Source: Cellulomonas xylanilytica (GTDB lineage Bacteria; Actinomycetota; Actinomycetes; Actinomycetales; Cellulomonadaceae). Taken from it: a stretch of DNA of 64,000 bases. The notes under the pieces are model-generated. The model was not told where the DNA came from. It was given only the letters and a program-made list of their open reading frames with translations, and did not search any database. Made by a program: the position numbers and the translations under genes. Where the stretch lies: positions 248,001 through 312,000 of the forward strand of contig NZ_BJUB01000001.1 of NCBI RefSeq assembly GCF_007989805.1. The letters are read 5' to 3'. Position 1 is the first letter of the stretch; each line of letters opens with the position of its first letter. Positions 35,869 through 44,861 of the stretch are shown here, piece after piece.

Positions 35869-38613
35869 ATGGCAGACGTCACCGCTGACGAGCTCCCGCG
35901 CCCGGGGCCCGCGTACCCGGTCGCCTGGGAGGCGGACGTCGTGCTGCACGACGGCTCCACCACCCACGTGCGGCCGCTGCGCCCCGACGACGCCGACGCC
36001 CTCCAGGCGTTCCACGTCGGGCAGTCGGAACGGTCCACCTACCTGCGGTTCTTCGCCCCGCTGGAGCGGCTCTCCGAGCGGGACCTGGCCCGGCTGGTCA
36101 ACGTCGACCACGTCGACCGGGTCGCCCTGGTGGCGGTGTCGAGCGGGGACGTGTCCACGGACCCCGGCGGCGCCGACCAGATCATCGGCGTCGCGCGGTA
36201 CGACCGCATCGGCTCGGACGAGGCCGAGGTCGCCTTCAACATCGCCGACGCGCACCAGGGCCGCGGCCTGGGGTCCGTGCTGCTCGAGCACCTGGCCGCG
36301 GCCGCGCGGGAGCGGGGGGTGCGGCGGTTCGTCGCGGAGGTCCTGCCGCAGAACGGCCGCATGATCGCCGTCTTCAAGCAGGCCGGGTACGAGGTCCGGC
36401 AGCGCACCGAGGACGGGATCGTGGCGGTCGGGTTCGACATCGACCCGACGGACCGGTCGCTCGCCGTGATGGCGGACCGTGAGCACCGCGCGGAGGCGCT
36501 GTCCATGCGGGGCGTCCTGCACGCGTCGTCGGTGGTCGTCGTCGGCCCCGGGACGCAGACCTGGGAGACGCTCGCCGGCCGGCTGGCCTCCCGCGTGCTG
36601 GCGGACCTCCTCGTCGGCGACCCGTCGGTCGTCGTGCACGCCGTGGGCGTCCCGGGCGACCCGCCCCTGCCGCTGCACGCACGGCTCGCCGACGTCCCCG
36701 GGCCGGTCGAGCTCGCGGTCGTCGCCGTGCCCGCCGGTGCGGCGGCCGACGTCGCCCGGGAGCTCGCGCGCCTGGGGGTGCGCGGGATCGTCCTGCTGTC
36801 CGCGGGGTTCGCGGAGGACGGACCCGACGGGCTGGACCGCCAGCGTGCCGTCCTGCGGGCGGCGCACGGGGCCGGGATGCGGGTGGTCGGCCCGAGCTCC
36901 TACGGGATCGTCTCGACGCGCGAGGGCGACCTCCAGCTCAACGCGTCGTTGGCGCAGTCCCCGCCGGTGCCCGGCCGGGTCGGGCTCTTCTGCCAGTCCG
37001 CACCGCTGTCCGTCGCACTGCTCGCCGGGGTCCGGCGCCGGGGCATCGGCGTCTCGCAGTTCGTGTCCGCCGGTCACCGCGCCGACGTGTCCGGCAACGA
37101 CCTCATGCAGTTCTGGGCCGACGACGACCGCACCGACGTGGTCGGCCTGTACCTGGAGTCGCTGGGCAACCCGCGCAAGTTCTCCCGCGTCGCCCGGCGC
37201 CTGTCGCTGATCAAGCCGGTGATCGTCGTGACGGCCGGCCGCTCCGGACAGGTGGTGCCGCCCGGGCACGCCGTCCGGCCGACGCACGCACCGCCCCGCA
37301 CGCTCGCCGAGGTGCTGCGCCAGTCCGGGGTGGTGCGCGTCGAGAACACCCACCAGCTGCTCGACGTCGCGCAGGTGCTCGCGCACCAGCCGCTGCCGAC
37401 CGGGCGCCGCACCGCGATCCTCGCCAGCTCCGCGTCCGTGGCGGCCCTCGTCGCCGAGGCCGTCGCGGCCGCCGGTCTCGTCGTCAGCGGCCACGTGCAG
37501 CTCCTCGCCGAGGACGCACCGCCGGACCGTGTCCGTGCGGCGGTCGGTGCGCTCTACGACGACCCGGACAGCGACGTCGTCGTCGTCGTCCGCATCCCGA
37601 CCGTCGGCGGTCCCGACACGGTCCTGCAGGACACGGTCGCGGAGCGGGCGGCACGATCCCGCCGGACGACCGTGGCCTGCATCTACGACCTGCACGGCGT
37701 CACCCCGGAGCTGACCGCCCGCGACGACGACGGCAAGGAGTGGACGGTGCCCGCGTACAGCACGCCCGAGGACGCGGCGCTCGCGCTCGGGCACGCCGCC
37801 CGCTACGCGCGGTGGCGGGACGGGGACCGCGGGCAGCCCCTGCACCCCGAGGGCGCCGAGACCCGGGCCGCCCGGCGCCTCGTGGCCGGCTGGCTCGACG
37901 CCGAGGCGTCGGGTGACGCCGCGGTGGGGCTCGACCGCGACCGCACCGCCGCGCTGCTCGCCACCGTCGGGGTGGCGGTGGTGCCGTCGACGCGGGTGCA
38001 CGACGCGGACGAGGCGGTCGCCGCCGCGGAACGGATCGGCTGGCCCGTCGCGCTCAAGACGACCGTGCCCGCGCTGCGCCACCGGGCCGACCTGGGAGGG
38101 GTCCGCCTGGACGTCGCGGACGAGGCGGAGCTGCGCGCCGACGTGGCGCAGGTGCTCGCGCTCGCGGCCGGCCTGGAGGCGGCGGACGGCGAGGAGCCGC
38201 TCGAGGTGCAGGCGATGGCCCCGCACGGTTCCGCGTGCGTCGTGCGGTCGGTCGAGGACCCGCTGTTCGGCCCGATCATCAGCTTCGGGCTCGCCGGCGA
38301 CGCCTCCGACCTCCTGGGCGACATCGCGTACGGGGTGCCACCGCTCACGGACGTCGACGTCTCCGAGCTGGTCCGGACCGCCCGCGCGGCGCCCCGGCTG
38401 TTCGGCTACCGGGGGCTGCCGGCGCTCGACGTCGCGGCGCTGGAGGACCTCATCGCCCGGGTGTCGGTGCTCGCCGACGACCTGCCGGAGCTGCGCTCGC
38501 TGGAGCTCAACCCCGTGGTGGTCTCCGAGCACGGCCTGGCGGTGCTCGGCGCCCGCGCCTCGGTGTCCCGCGCGGACCGTGCCGACGCGACCCGACGCCT
38601 GCCGAGGGTGTGA
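35869..38613 (+). CDS. GNAT acetyltransferase fused to ADP-forming acyl-CoA synthetase-like module
   Basis: 914 residues, Pat/PatZ-like protein acetyltransferase architecture with the GNAT domain at the N-terminus (about 15-195; acetyl-CoA loop HQGRGLGSVLLEHL). Then a CoA-binding region (from about 205), a succinyl-CoA-ligase-like region (GLFCQSAPLSVALL, SAGHRADVSGND, YLESLGNPRKFSRVARR) and an ATP-grasp module near 690-905 (VALKTTVPALRHRADLGGVRL, ELNPVVV). E. coli PatZ has the domains in reverse order. The synthetase half normally senses acetyl-CoA in this family. The usual SHTGA catalytic histidine motif is replaced by PTHAPPR, so ligase activity is doubtful. Leaderless start likely. Confidence 0.88.
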   Translation: MADVTADELPRPGPAYPVAWEADVVLHDGSTTHVRPLRPDDADALQAFHVGQSERSTYLRFFAPLERLSERDLARLVNVDHVDRVALVAVSSGDVSTDPGGADQIIGVARYDRIGSDEAEVAFNIADAHQGRGLGSVLLEHLAAAARERGVRRFVAEVLPQNGRMIAVFKQAGYEVRQRTEDGIVAVGFDIDPTDRSLAVMADREHRAEALSMRGVLHASSVVVVGPGTQTWETLAGRLASRVLADLLVGDPSVVVHAVGVPGDPPLPLHARLADVPGPVELAVVAVPAGAAADVARELARLGVRGIVLLSAGFAEDGPDGLDRQRAVLRAAHGAGMRVVGPSSYGIVSTREGDLQLNASLAQSPPVPGRVGLFCQSAPLSVALLAGVRRRGIGVSQFVSAGHRADVSGNDLMQFWADDDRTDVVGLYLESLGNPRKFSRVARRLSLIKPVIVVTAGRSGQVVPPGHAVRPTHAPPRTLAEVLRQSGVVRVENTHQLLDVAQVLAHQPLPTGRRTAILASSASVAALVAEAVAAAGLVVSGHVQLLAEDAPPDRVRAAVGALYDDPDSDVVVVVRIPTVGGPDTVLQDTVAERAARSRRTTVACIYDLHGVTPELTARDDDGKEWTVPAYSTPEDAALALGHAARYARWRDGDRGQPLHPEGAETRAARRLVAGWLDAEASGDAAVGLDRDRTAALLATVGVAVVPSTRVHDADEAVAAAERIGWPVALKTTVPALRHRADLGGVRLDVADEAELRADVAQVLALAAGLEAADGEEPLEVQAMAPHGSACVVRSVEDPLFGPIISFGLAGDASDLLGDIAYGVPPLTDVDVSELVRTARAAPRLFGYRGLPALDVAALEDLIARVSVLADDLPELRSLELNPVVVSEHGLAVLGARASVSRADRADATRRLPRV

Positions 38614-38662
38614 CCCCGTGCGCGCTCGCAGGGGACGTCCCGTGAGGTGGGAGGATGGTCGG

Positions 38663-39238
38663 GTGCCTGCTGCTGCTCCCGCCCTGCACCACGACCTCCA
38701 CCGTGCCGGCTACTACCCCGAGCTCGTCGTCGACGTGCTCGACGTGGCTCTCGCCGACGAAGAGGTCGTGGCTCACCTGGTCCACCCCGAGACGACGTTC
38801 GACGCCGCGGAGGTGCGCCGCCACGTGACCGTGCTGGTGCTGACGCCCACGCGACTCGTCGTCGCGCACGTCGACGACCACCCCGCCGACTCCGAGCACC
38901 CCTCGGCGTCCGCGTCGGCCACGACCGAGGCCGTACCGCTCGCGGAGCTCACGTCGGTGGCGCTGACCCACGTCGTGCCGCTGCCGGAGAAGCACGAGCG
39001 CGGCCGGCCGGCGCAGGAGCTGACCCTCGTGGTCGGCTGGGGCGCGGTCTCCCGGGTGGACCTGGAGCCGGCCACGTGCGGCGACCCGAGCTGCGACGCG
39101 GACCACGGCCTGACCGGGACGCTGGCTCCCGACGACGTCGTCGTCCGCGTGAGCGCCGCCGCGGAGGGGCTCGACTCGGTGCGGGCCGCCACGGCGTTCG
39201 CCCGGGAGCTGTCCGCGGCGAGCGCCCGGGCACGATGA
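38663..39238 (+). CDS. DUF5998 family protein
   Basis: 191 residues of an actinobacterial family without known function. The N-terminus HHDLHRAGYYPELVVDVLD is the family signature. A predicted beta-rich core resembles a PH-like fold (VLVLTPTRLVVAHVDD, TSVALTHVVP), and two cysteines occur in CGDPSCDADHG, a possible metal site. GGGAGGA lies eight bases before the GTG. The stop overlaps the next gene (ATGA). Neighbours suggest it belongs to one unit with the phosphodiesterase and tdk. Confidence 0.82.
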   Translation: MPAAAPALHHDLHRAGYYPELVVDVLDVALADEEVVAHLVHPETTFDAAEVRRHVTVLVLTPTRLVVAHVDDHPADSEHPSASASATTEAVPLAELTSVALTHVVPLPEKHERGRPAQELTLVVGWGAVSRVDLEPATCGDPSCDADHGLTGTLAPDDVVVRVSAAAEGLDSVRAATAFARELSAASARAR

Positions 39239-40443
39239 CCGACGTCGAGTCGCCGGAGACGACTGCCCTGTCGACGGTGCCCTCGCGCGTGCGCGCCGAC
39301 CTCGAGGCCGCCGGCCTCGTCGCGCCGGGGTCCGAGCACCCGTGCCTCGGCCGGGTGCTGCCGGCCGTCGCCGGTGCGATCGGGGTGCACGACGTGCCCG
39401 GGGCGGTCGACTCGCAGCGCGTGCTCGGGCTTCCCGAAACCACGCGCGTCTGCGTGGTGCTGGTCGACGGGCTCGGGCACACCAACCTCGCGGAGCGCGC
39501 CGGTCACGCGCCGTTCCTGCGCCGCCGGCTCGGCGACTCCACGCCGCTGACCAGCACGTTCCCTTCCACCACCGCGACCGCGATGGGCACCTTCGGCGTC
39601 GCGCTGCCGCCCGGCCGCACGGGCATGCTCGGGTACACCGTCCGTGACCCGGCGACCGGCGAGCTGGGCAACCTGGTCAGCTGGACCGGGCTGCCGGCGG
39701 CGCGGCAGTGGCAGCGGGAGACGACCGTCTTCGAGCAGCTCGTCGCCGCCGGCACCGGCGTGACGAGCATCGGGCCGGCACGGTTCGCCGGCTCCGGCCT
39801 GACGGAGGCCGCCCTGCGCGGTCCCACGTACAAGGCCGCCGAGTCGCTCGCGGCGCGGGTCGACGCCACCGTGGACGCCCTGCGGCGCCCGGGCGTGGCG
39901 TACCTGTACTGGGGCGACGTCGACAAGGCCGGTCACCACCACGGGTGGGGGTCGTGGCAGTGGGGGGACGCGCTCGCGGAGCTCGACGCGGAGCTGGGCC
40001 GGCTCGCGCGCCTGCTGCCGCGGGACACCGTCCTGGTGATGACGGCCGACCACGGGATGGTCGACGTGGACCGCGCGCAGCGGTGGGACGTGGGGACCGA
40101 TCCGGTGCTCGGAGCGGGCGTGGCGCTCGTTGCGGGGGAGCCGCGCGCCCTGCACCTGCACCTCGAGCCCGGCGTGGACGCGACGGTCATGGCGGACCGG
40201 TGGCGGCAGACGCTCGGCACGTCCGCCGTCGTCGTGACGCGCGCGGAGGCGATGGCCGACAGGTGGTTCGGTGACGTCGCGGAGCACGTCGGGCCGGTGA
40301 TCGGTGACGTGGTCGTGGCGATGACCGGCCGCGCGACCGTCGTCGACTCGCGCACCCAGACGCCCGCGTCGATGGACCTGGTCGGGGTGCACGGGTCGCT
40401 GACCCGCCACGAGATGCTCGTCCCCTGCCTGGTGGTGGCCTGA
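39235..40443 (+). CDS. Alkaline-phosphatase-fold phosphodiesterase (nucleotide pyrophosphatase-like)
   Basis: 402 residues in the type I phosphodiesterase/nucleotide pyrophosphatase group. VLVDGLGHTNL holds the first metal aspartate, TSTFPSTTATAMG the nucleophile threonine, WGDVDKAGHHHG and MTADHGMVDVD the remaining Asp/His ligands. No signal peptide or membrane helix, so it acts in the cytoplasm. The substrate may be a nucleotide or phosphonate ester. Coupled on both sides: its start overlaps the DUF5998 stop (ATGA) and its stop overlaps the tdk start (TGATG). Confidence 0.9.
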   Translation: MTDVESPETTALSTVPSRVRADLEAAGLVAPGSEHPCLGRVLPAVAGAIGVHDVPGAVDSQRVLGLPETTRVCVVLVDGLGHTNLAERAGHAPFLRRRLGDSTPLTSTFPSTTATAMGTFGVALPPGRTGMLGYTVRDPATGELGNLVSWTGLPAARQWQRETTVFEQLVAAGTGVTSIGPARFAGSGLTEAALRGPTYKAAESLAARVDATVDALRRPGVAYLYWGDVDKAGHHHGWGSWQWGDALAELDAELGRLARLLPRDTVLVMTADHGMVDVDRAQRWDVGTDPVLGAGVALVAGEPRALHLHLEPGVDATVMADRWRQTLGTSAVVVTRAEAMADRWFGDVAEHVGPVIGDVVVAMTGRATVVDSRTQTPASMDLVGVHGSLTRHEMLVPCLVVA

Positions 40444-41102
40444 TGGCCGAGCTGGTGTTCTTCTCCGGCACCATGGACAGCGGCAAGTCGACGCTCGCGC
40501 TGCAGATGCATCACAACCACGCGGCACGAGGGCGCGACGGGGTCCTGTTCACGCGGCACGACCGCGCCGGCGCCGCCACCATCTCCTCGCGGCTCGGGCT
40601 CACCCAGCAGGCGCACGAGGTGGACGACACGACGGACTTCTGGTCGGACGTCATCTCCCGGCGGACGCAGGGTCGGCCCGTCGACTACCTCATCGGTGAC
40701 GAGGCCCAGTTCTACACGGCGGACCAGGTCGAGCAGCTGGCCCGGGTGGTCGACGAGCTCGGGGTGGACGTCTACGTGTTCGGCATCTCGACCGACTTCC
40801 GCGCCCGGCTCTTCCCCGGCGCCGCCCGGCTGGTCGAGCTGGCCGACCGCGTGGAGATCCTGCAGGTCCGCGCCCTGTGCTGGTGCGGCTCCCGCGCGAC
40901 GCACAACGCCCGCACCATCGGCGGCACCATGGTCGTCGAGGGCGCGCAGGTGGTCGTCGGTGACGTCGAGGCGGGCGCCGACGAGGTCGGGTACGAGGTG
41001 CTGTGCCGTCGCCACCACATGCGCCGCATGACGGCCGCGACCGCCCGGGCGTCCTCGCCGAGCCCTCAGACGCTGAGCTCGGCGGAGCAGCTCACGCTCT
41101 GA
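40443..41102 (+). CDS. tdk: Thymidine kinase
   Basis: 219-residue type II thymidine kinase of pyrimidine salvage. P-loop GTMDSGKST at the start, DEAQF (Walker B-like) and a zinc-binding pattern (CWCGS and CRRHH), plus the lasso region. The C-terminal Ser/Ala/Thr-rich tail is variable. It is the last gene of a coupled DUF5998-phosphodiesterase-tdk unit and converges with sepH, with 24 bases between the stops. Confidence 0.95.
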   Translation: MAELVFFSGTMDSGKSTLALQMHHNHAARGRDGVLFTRHDRAGAATISSRLGLTQQAHEVDDTTDFWSDVISRRTQGRPVDYLIGDEAQFYTADQVEQLARVVDELGVDVYVFGISTDFRARLFPGAARLVELADRVEILQVRALCWCGSRATHNARTIGGTMVVEGAQVVVGDVEAGADEVGYEVLCRRHHMRRMTAATARASSPSPQTLSSAEQLTL

Positions 41103-41126
41103 GCCGCTGTCCGGGCTCCGCGGTCG

Positions 41127-42164
41127 CTACTCGGGCTTGGCGCCGAAGACGATCTCGTCCCAGCTGGGCACCTTGGCGCGGCCACGACGGGACCGCGGTC
41201 GCTCGGCGTCCTCGTGCTCGGCCGCCGGGGTGGTGACCGGCTCCGGCACCGCCACGGGCGCCGGGTAGACCTGCGCCTCGGCGGCGGGGTCGGCGTCGAC
41301 GGGGTGGGCGCCGGGCACGGAGGCGTCGGGCCGTCCGAAGTCGAACGCGTGCTGCGGCCCGAAGCCCTCGAACTCCTCGGCGTCGTCGTCGTCGAGCTCC
41401 ACCGTCTGCCGGACGCCGCGGCGGCTGCGCAGGTCGTCCAGCAGCGACGCCGTCTCCTCGTGCGGGTCGGGCACGGGCGCCGCCACGGGCTCGGGCTCCT
41501 CGGCGGTGACCTCGCCCGAGGGGTGCAGGGCGTCGCCCTGGAAGTCGAAGACCACGTCCCGCACGGCGGCGAGGTGGCGACGCGAGACGGGTTCGTCGGG
41601 CAGCTCGGTCTCCGAGAGCCAGCGCGCCTCGTCCTCGTCGGCGACGACCGTGCGCCTGGCCAGGTCGAACGTCCACCGGGCCTCGTGCTCGGTGTCACCC
41701 ACCGCGAACCGCGCGAGGACCACCCAGGGTCCCGACGCCTCGCGCGCGGCGTCCCAGGCGAGGGATCCCGGGTCGACGCCGCGGGCGGCGAGCCGGTCCG
41801 TCACCAGGTCGCCGAGCGTCGGCGCACCGGCGTCCCGCCCGACCCGCGTGCCGCGCGCCTGCTCCGCCACGTGCTCACGCTCGGCGAGCACGGGACCCTC
41901 GTACCGCCGGACGCGCTCGACCGGCAGGCCCGCGGAGTCCGCGACCTCCTGCGTCGTCGCCCCGGCGCGGATGCGTGCCTGGATCTCCCGCGGGCTCAAC
42001 GTGCCCGCGCTCTCCGCGCGCAGCTGCTCGAGCTGCGGGCGGTCACGGCGCACGGCAGCACGCAGCGGTTCGTCGATGCGCACACGAAAGCGCGCCCCGT
42101 CCGGGGCCACCAGGACGAGGTGCTCCCCGTCCTCGTGCAGACCCACCAGCTCCAGCTCACCCAT
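41127..42164 (-). CDS. sepH: Septation protein SepH
   Basis: 345 residues. The N-terminal DUF3071 domain with its helix-turn-helix is conserved (MGELELVGLHEDGEHLVLV...LSPREIQARIRAGATTQEVADSAGLPVERVRRYEGP). The C-terminal half is acidic and disordered, ending in the conserved motif SRRGRAKVPSWDEIVFG. In Streptomyces and mycobacteria SepH binds FtsZ and promotes filament assembly at the division site. GGGAGG before the ATG sets the start. The longer open frame is not homologous. Confidence 0.93.
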   Translation of the reverse strand: MGELELVGLHEDGEHLVLVAPDGARFRVRIDEPLRAAVRRDRPQLEQLRAESAGTLSPREIQARIRAGATTQEVADSAGLPVERVRRYEGPVLAEREHVAEQARGTRVGRDAGAPTLGDLVTDRLAARGVDPGSLAWDAAREASGPWVVLARFAVGDTEHEARWTFDLARRTVVADEDEARWLSETELPDEPVSRRHLAAVRDVVFDFQGDALHPSGEVTAEEPEPVAAPVPDPHEETASLLDDLRSRRGVRQTVELDDDDAEEFEGFGPQHAFDFGRPDASVPGAHPVDADPAAEAQVYPAPVAVPEPVTTPAAEHEDAERPRSRRGRAKVPSWDEIVFGAKPE

Positions 42165-42300
42165 GCGACCTCCCGGGAACTCGGCACGAGCCTGCCACCG
42201 ATCCGCCCCGTCGGCGTGCACCCGGGGCGGTGCGGCGCAGGATCGGCCGGCCGCCAGCCTGTCGCCACGCGCCTTCGCCACCTGCCGACGTCCCGCTGCG

Positions 42301-42945
42301 ATGATCGGCGCCGTGGACACAGACATCCCCCTCGAGCCCGTCCTCGAGCTGGTCGGGGTCTTCGTGGGCGCGATGTCCGGCGCCCTCGCGGCGGTGCGCA
42401 AGCAGTTCGACGTGTTCGGGATCATCGTGCTCGCGTGGGCGGCGGGGCTCGGCGGCGGCATCCTGCGCGACGTGCTGATCGGCGCGGTGCCCCCCGTCGG
42501 GATCTCGAACTGGCGGTTCATCGCGACCGCCGTCGCCGGCGCGACCCTCATCTACTTCTTCCACCCCCGGCTCGAGCGGGCACGCCGCGTCATCGTCGTG
42601 CTGGACGCCGGGGCGCTGGCCCTGTTCAGCGTCGTCGGCACCATCAAGGGCCTGGAGTACGGCACGACGCTGACCGCGGCGGTCGTCGTCGGCGTCATGA
42701 CGGGCGTCGGCGGGGGAGTGCTGCGCGACCTGCTCTCGGGCGAGGTGCCGGTCGTGCTGCACCACCGGCAGCTGTACGCGATCCCGGCCCTGCTCGGGTC
42801 GACCGCGACCGCGGTCCTGTGGTGGCAGGACGCGATCACCACCGTGACGAGCGTGGTCGTCGTCGTCGCGGTGTTCGTCCTGCGGGTCATGGCGCTGCGC
42901 TTCCAGCTGAAGGCACCGGGGCCGTGGCGGGGCACCGTGCGCTGA
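42301..42945 (+). CDS. TRIC/UPF0126-family membrane protein
   Basis: 214 residues, about seven helices arranged as two homologous halves. Each half carries the glycine-rich GGGxLRD motif (GGGILRDVLIGAVPP and GGGVLRDLLSGEVP) of the TRIC superfamily, whose members form trimeric cation channels in animals and bacteria. Conductance here is inference. The start could be the ATG at 42301 or a GTG at 42313; no clear ribosome-binding site. It is divergent from sepH and followed 22 bases later by the inositol phosphatase gene. Confidence 0.88.
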   Translation: MIGAVDTDIPLEPVLELVGVFVGAMSGALAAVRKQFDVFGIIVLAWAAGLGGGILRDVLIGAVPPVGISNWRFIATAVAGATLIYFFHPRLERARRVIVVLDAGALALFSVVGTIKGLEYGTTLTAAVVVGVMTGVGGGVLRDLLSGEVPVVLHHRQLYAIPALLGSTATAVLWWQDAITTVTSVVVVVAVFVLRVMALRFQLKAPGPWRGTVR

Positions 42946-42967
42946 GCGGGGTTGAGAGGATGGGCGC

Positions 42968-43813
42968 GTGAACCCCGACTCGCCCGACCAGGTCCGCACG
43001 CTCCTCGAGGTCGCCGAGGCTCTGGCGAGGGAGGCCGGCGCGCTCGTCCGGGACGGGCGACGCAGGCTCGTCACGGTGGCGGCCACCAAGTCGAGCGACC
43101 AGGACGTGGTGACGGCTATGGACCTCGCGTCCGAGTCGCTGCTGCGACGCCGGCTGGCCGAGCTGCGGCCCGACGACGCGATCCTGGGCGAGGAGGAGGC
43201 GTTCCGCCCCGGCACGTCGGGGATCACGTGGGTGGTGGACCCGATCGACGGGACCGTCAACTACCTCTACGGCTCGTCGGCCTACGCCGTCTCCGTGGCT
43301 GCCGTGGTCGGCCCCGACCCGGCCGCCGCCCCGGACCCGGCCACCTGGACCGCCCTCGCCGGCTGCGTGTTCGCCCCCGAGGACGGCCGCACGTTCGCGG
43401 CGGGGCGCGGGCTGGGCGCGACGCTCGACGGGACCGTCCTGACGGTGGGTGCCGCGCGCCCGTTGATCGACTCGCTCGTCGGGACCGGCTTCGGATACGT
43501 CGCGACGAGGCGGCAGGTGCAGGGACGAATCGTCGCGGAACTGTTGCCGCAGGTACGTGATATTCGCCGCGTGGGGTGCGCTTCGCTGGATCTGTGCGCG
43601 ATCGCCGCCGGGACGCTCGACCTGTACTACGAGCGGGGGCTCCAGCCGTGGGACCTCGCGGCGGGTGCGTTGATCGCCCAGGAGGCAGGCGCGCAGGTCA
43701 CGGGCCTCCGCGGGCAGGCGGCGCAGGAGTCGATGACGGTCGCCGGGCCGCTCGGACGGGTGGAGGAGCTGAGGGCCTTCCTCGAGGGCATGGACGCCGA
43801 CTCGGACGGATGA
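42968..43813 (+). CDS. suhB: Inositol monophosphatase family protein
   Basis: 281 residues, magnesium-dependent sugar phosphatase. The metal motifs are GEEE, DPIDGTVNYLYG and WDLAAGALIAQEAGA. It could dephosphorylate inositol-1-phosphate for mycothiol and phosphatidylinositol, or act on related compounds (Rv2701c SuhB is the syntenic match). GAGAGGA precedes the GTG. Next gene downstream is DUF4193, as in mycobacteria where this block neighbours sigA. Confidence 0.9.
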   Translation: MNPDSPDQVRTLLEVAEALAREAGALVRDGRRRLVTVAATKSSDQDVVTAMDLASESLLRRRLAELRPDDAILGEEEAFRPGTSGITWVVDPIDGTVNYLYGSSAYAVSVAAVVGPDPAAAPDPATWTALAGCVFAPEDGRTFAAGRGLGATLDGTVLTVGAARPLIDSLVGTGFGYVATRRQVQGRIVAELLPQVRDIRRVGCASLDLCAIAAGTLDLYYERGLQPWDLAAGALIAQEAGAQVTGLRGQAAQESMTVAGPLGRVEELRAFLEGMDADSDG

Positions 43814-43974
43814 AAACGCTCCCACGACGGGTGTGACGAAATCGGTCGCGCGTCCGGTTCGCACGGCGATCGATTGTGGTGCAGAATCCCACCGCGCGCG
43901 GGAACAAAAAGCGCGTCGCGTGCATTGATCCCGCGTATGACTTTCCATCAAGACCACGGAGTGTGACGCCACAC

Positions 43975-44274
43975 ATGGCTACCGACTACGACGCCCCGCG
44001 CAAGACCGAGGAGGACCTGAGCGAGGACTCGCTCCAGGAGCTTCAGGCTCGGCGCTCCGACAAGAACTCGGGCGTGGTGGACGAGGACGAGACCGAGGCG
44101 GCCGAAGGGTTCGAGCTCCCGGGCGCGGACCTGTCCGGCGAAGAGCTCTCCGTGCGCGTGCTGCCCCGGCAGGCGGACGAGTTCACCTGCTCGAGCTGTT
44201 TCCTGGTCCACCACCGCAGCCAGCTCGCCTACGAGCGCGACGGTCGTCCCGTCTGCTCGGAGTGCGCTGCCTGA
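43975..44274 (+). CDS. DUF4193 zinc-ribbon protein
   Basis: 99 residues. An acidic N-terminus (ATDYDAPRKTEEDLSEDSLQEL) precedes a conserved C-terminal zinc ribbon with two CxxC pairs (CSSCFLVHHRSQL and CSEC). The same protein occurs as Rv2699c beside dut and suhB. It may contact RNA polymerase or nucleic acid, but no function is established. The upstream 161 bases (43814-43974) are noticeably AT-richer and contain no gene; a promoter is expected there, but I cannot place it. Confidence 0.9.
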   Translation: MATDYDAPRKTEEDLSEDSLQELQARRSDKNSGVVDEDETEAAEGFELPGADLSGEELSVRVLPRQADEFTCSSCFLVHHRSQLAYERDGRPVCSECAA

Positions 44275-44303
44275 CCGTCCGCACCGAGAACGCGCACGAC
44301 TCA

Positions 44304-44348
44304 CCTGAGGGTCGGTCGCCCGGCACGTCCGGGTGACCGGCCTTCAGG
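44304..44348. terminator. Bidirectional hairpin between DUF4193 and DUF3093 genes
   Basis: Two 20-base arms (44304-44323 and 44329-44348) pair along their whole length with three G-U pairs and no mismatch, loop CACGT. The right arm includes the last five bases of the DUF3093 gene. Confidence 0.8.
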
Positions 44349-44823
44349 CGTGCAGGGCGGCGGCGAGCGCGGCCGGCCGACGGGTGGAGACCACCCAGTA
44401 CGGGGTGGGGTCCTGCGGGTCCCGGACCTCGACGCGGACGGCCGAGTGGATCCACCCGCGCAGGCAGACATGGGCGCGCGCATCCAGCCGCGGCCCCAGC
44501 TCGGCCCGGGTCTCGTCCGCGTCGAGCGGCACCGCTGCGCCGAGCAGGTCCACCGGGATGTGCGCGCCACCGGCACGGAAGACACCGTCACGCACCTCGA
44601 CCCGAGGAGCCAGCGCCGCCAGGACGACCACGCCGACCACCACGACACCGACCCCGACCAGGACCGCGACGCGAGGGTCCAACGGCACGAACGCGACGGC
44701 CATCATCGCCGCGAACACGACGAGCAGCATCCAGCCGAGGGGGCCGAGCCACAGCCGCTCGGCATAGGTCGGTACGGCCGTCCGGGACGAGGGCAGCGGG
44801 GTCCCGCGAGGAGCTTCTGGCAT
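44344..44823 (-). CDS. DUF3093 membrane protein
   Basis: 159 residues. After a short cytoplasmic start (PTYAERLWLGPLGW) there are two helices (about 25-47 and 51-72), then a PH-like beta domain (APRVEVRDGVFRAGGAHIPV...GWIHSAVRVEVRDPQDPTPYWVVSTRRP). Matches Rv2698 by neighbourhood. Function unknown. Divergent from dut with a 38-base gap; no clean ribosome-binding sequence before the ATG. Confidence 0.87.
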   Translation of the reverse strand: MPEAPRGTPLPSSRTAVPTYAERLWLGPLGWMLLVVFAAMMAVAFVPLDPRVAVLVGVGVVVVGVVVLAALAPRVEVRDGVFRAGGAHIPVDLLGAAVPLDADETRAELGPRLDARAHVCLRGWIHSAVRVEVRDPQDPTPYWVVSTRRPAALAAALHA

Positions 44824-44847
44824 GCACCCAGCATCCCATCCGGCGGG

Positions 44848-44853
44848 TAGGGT
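44848..44853 (+). promoter_or_regulatory. -10 box (TAGGGT) of dut
   Basis: Eight-base gap to the GTG at 44862; no ribosome-binding sequence. Confidence 0.4.
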
Positions 44854-44861
44854 CTGGCTCC

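Noticed and set aside
35518..38532. 1004-residue minus-strand open frame
   Set aside because: Antisense to the GNAT/acyl-CoA synthetase gene, whose domains are recognisable. Extending parC through this frame was rejected because parC starts cleanly at 35743.
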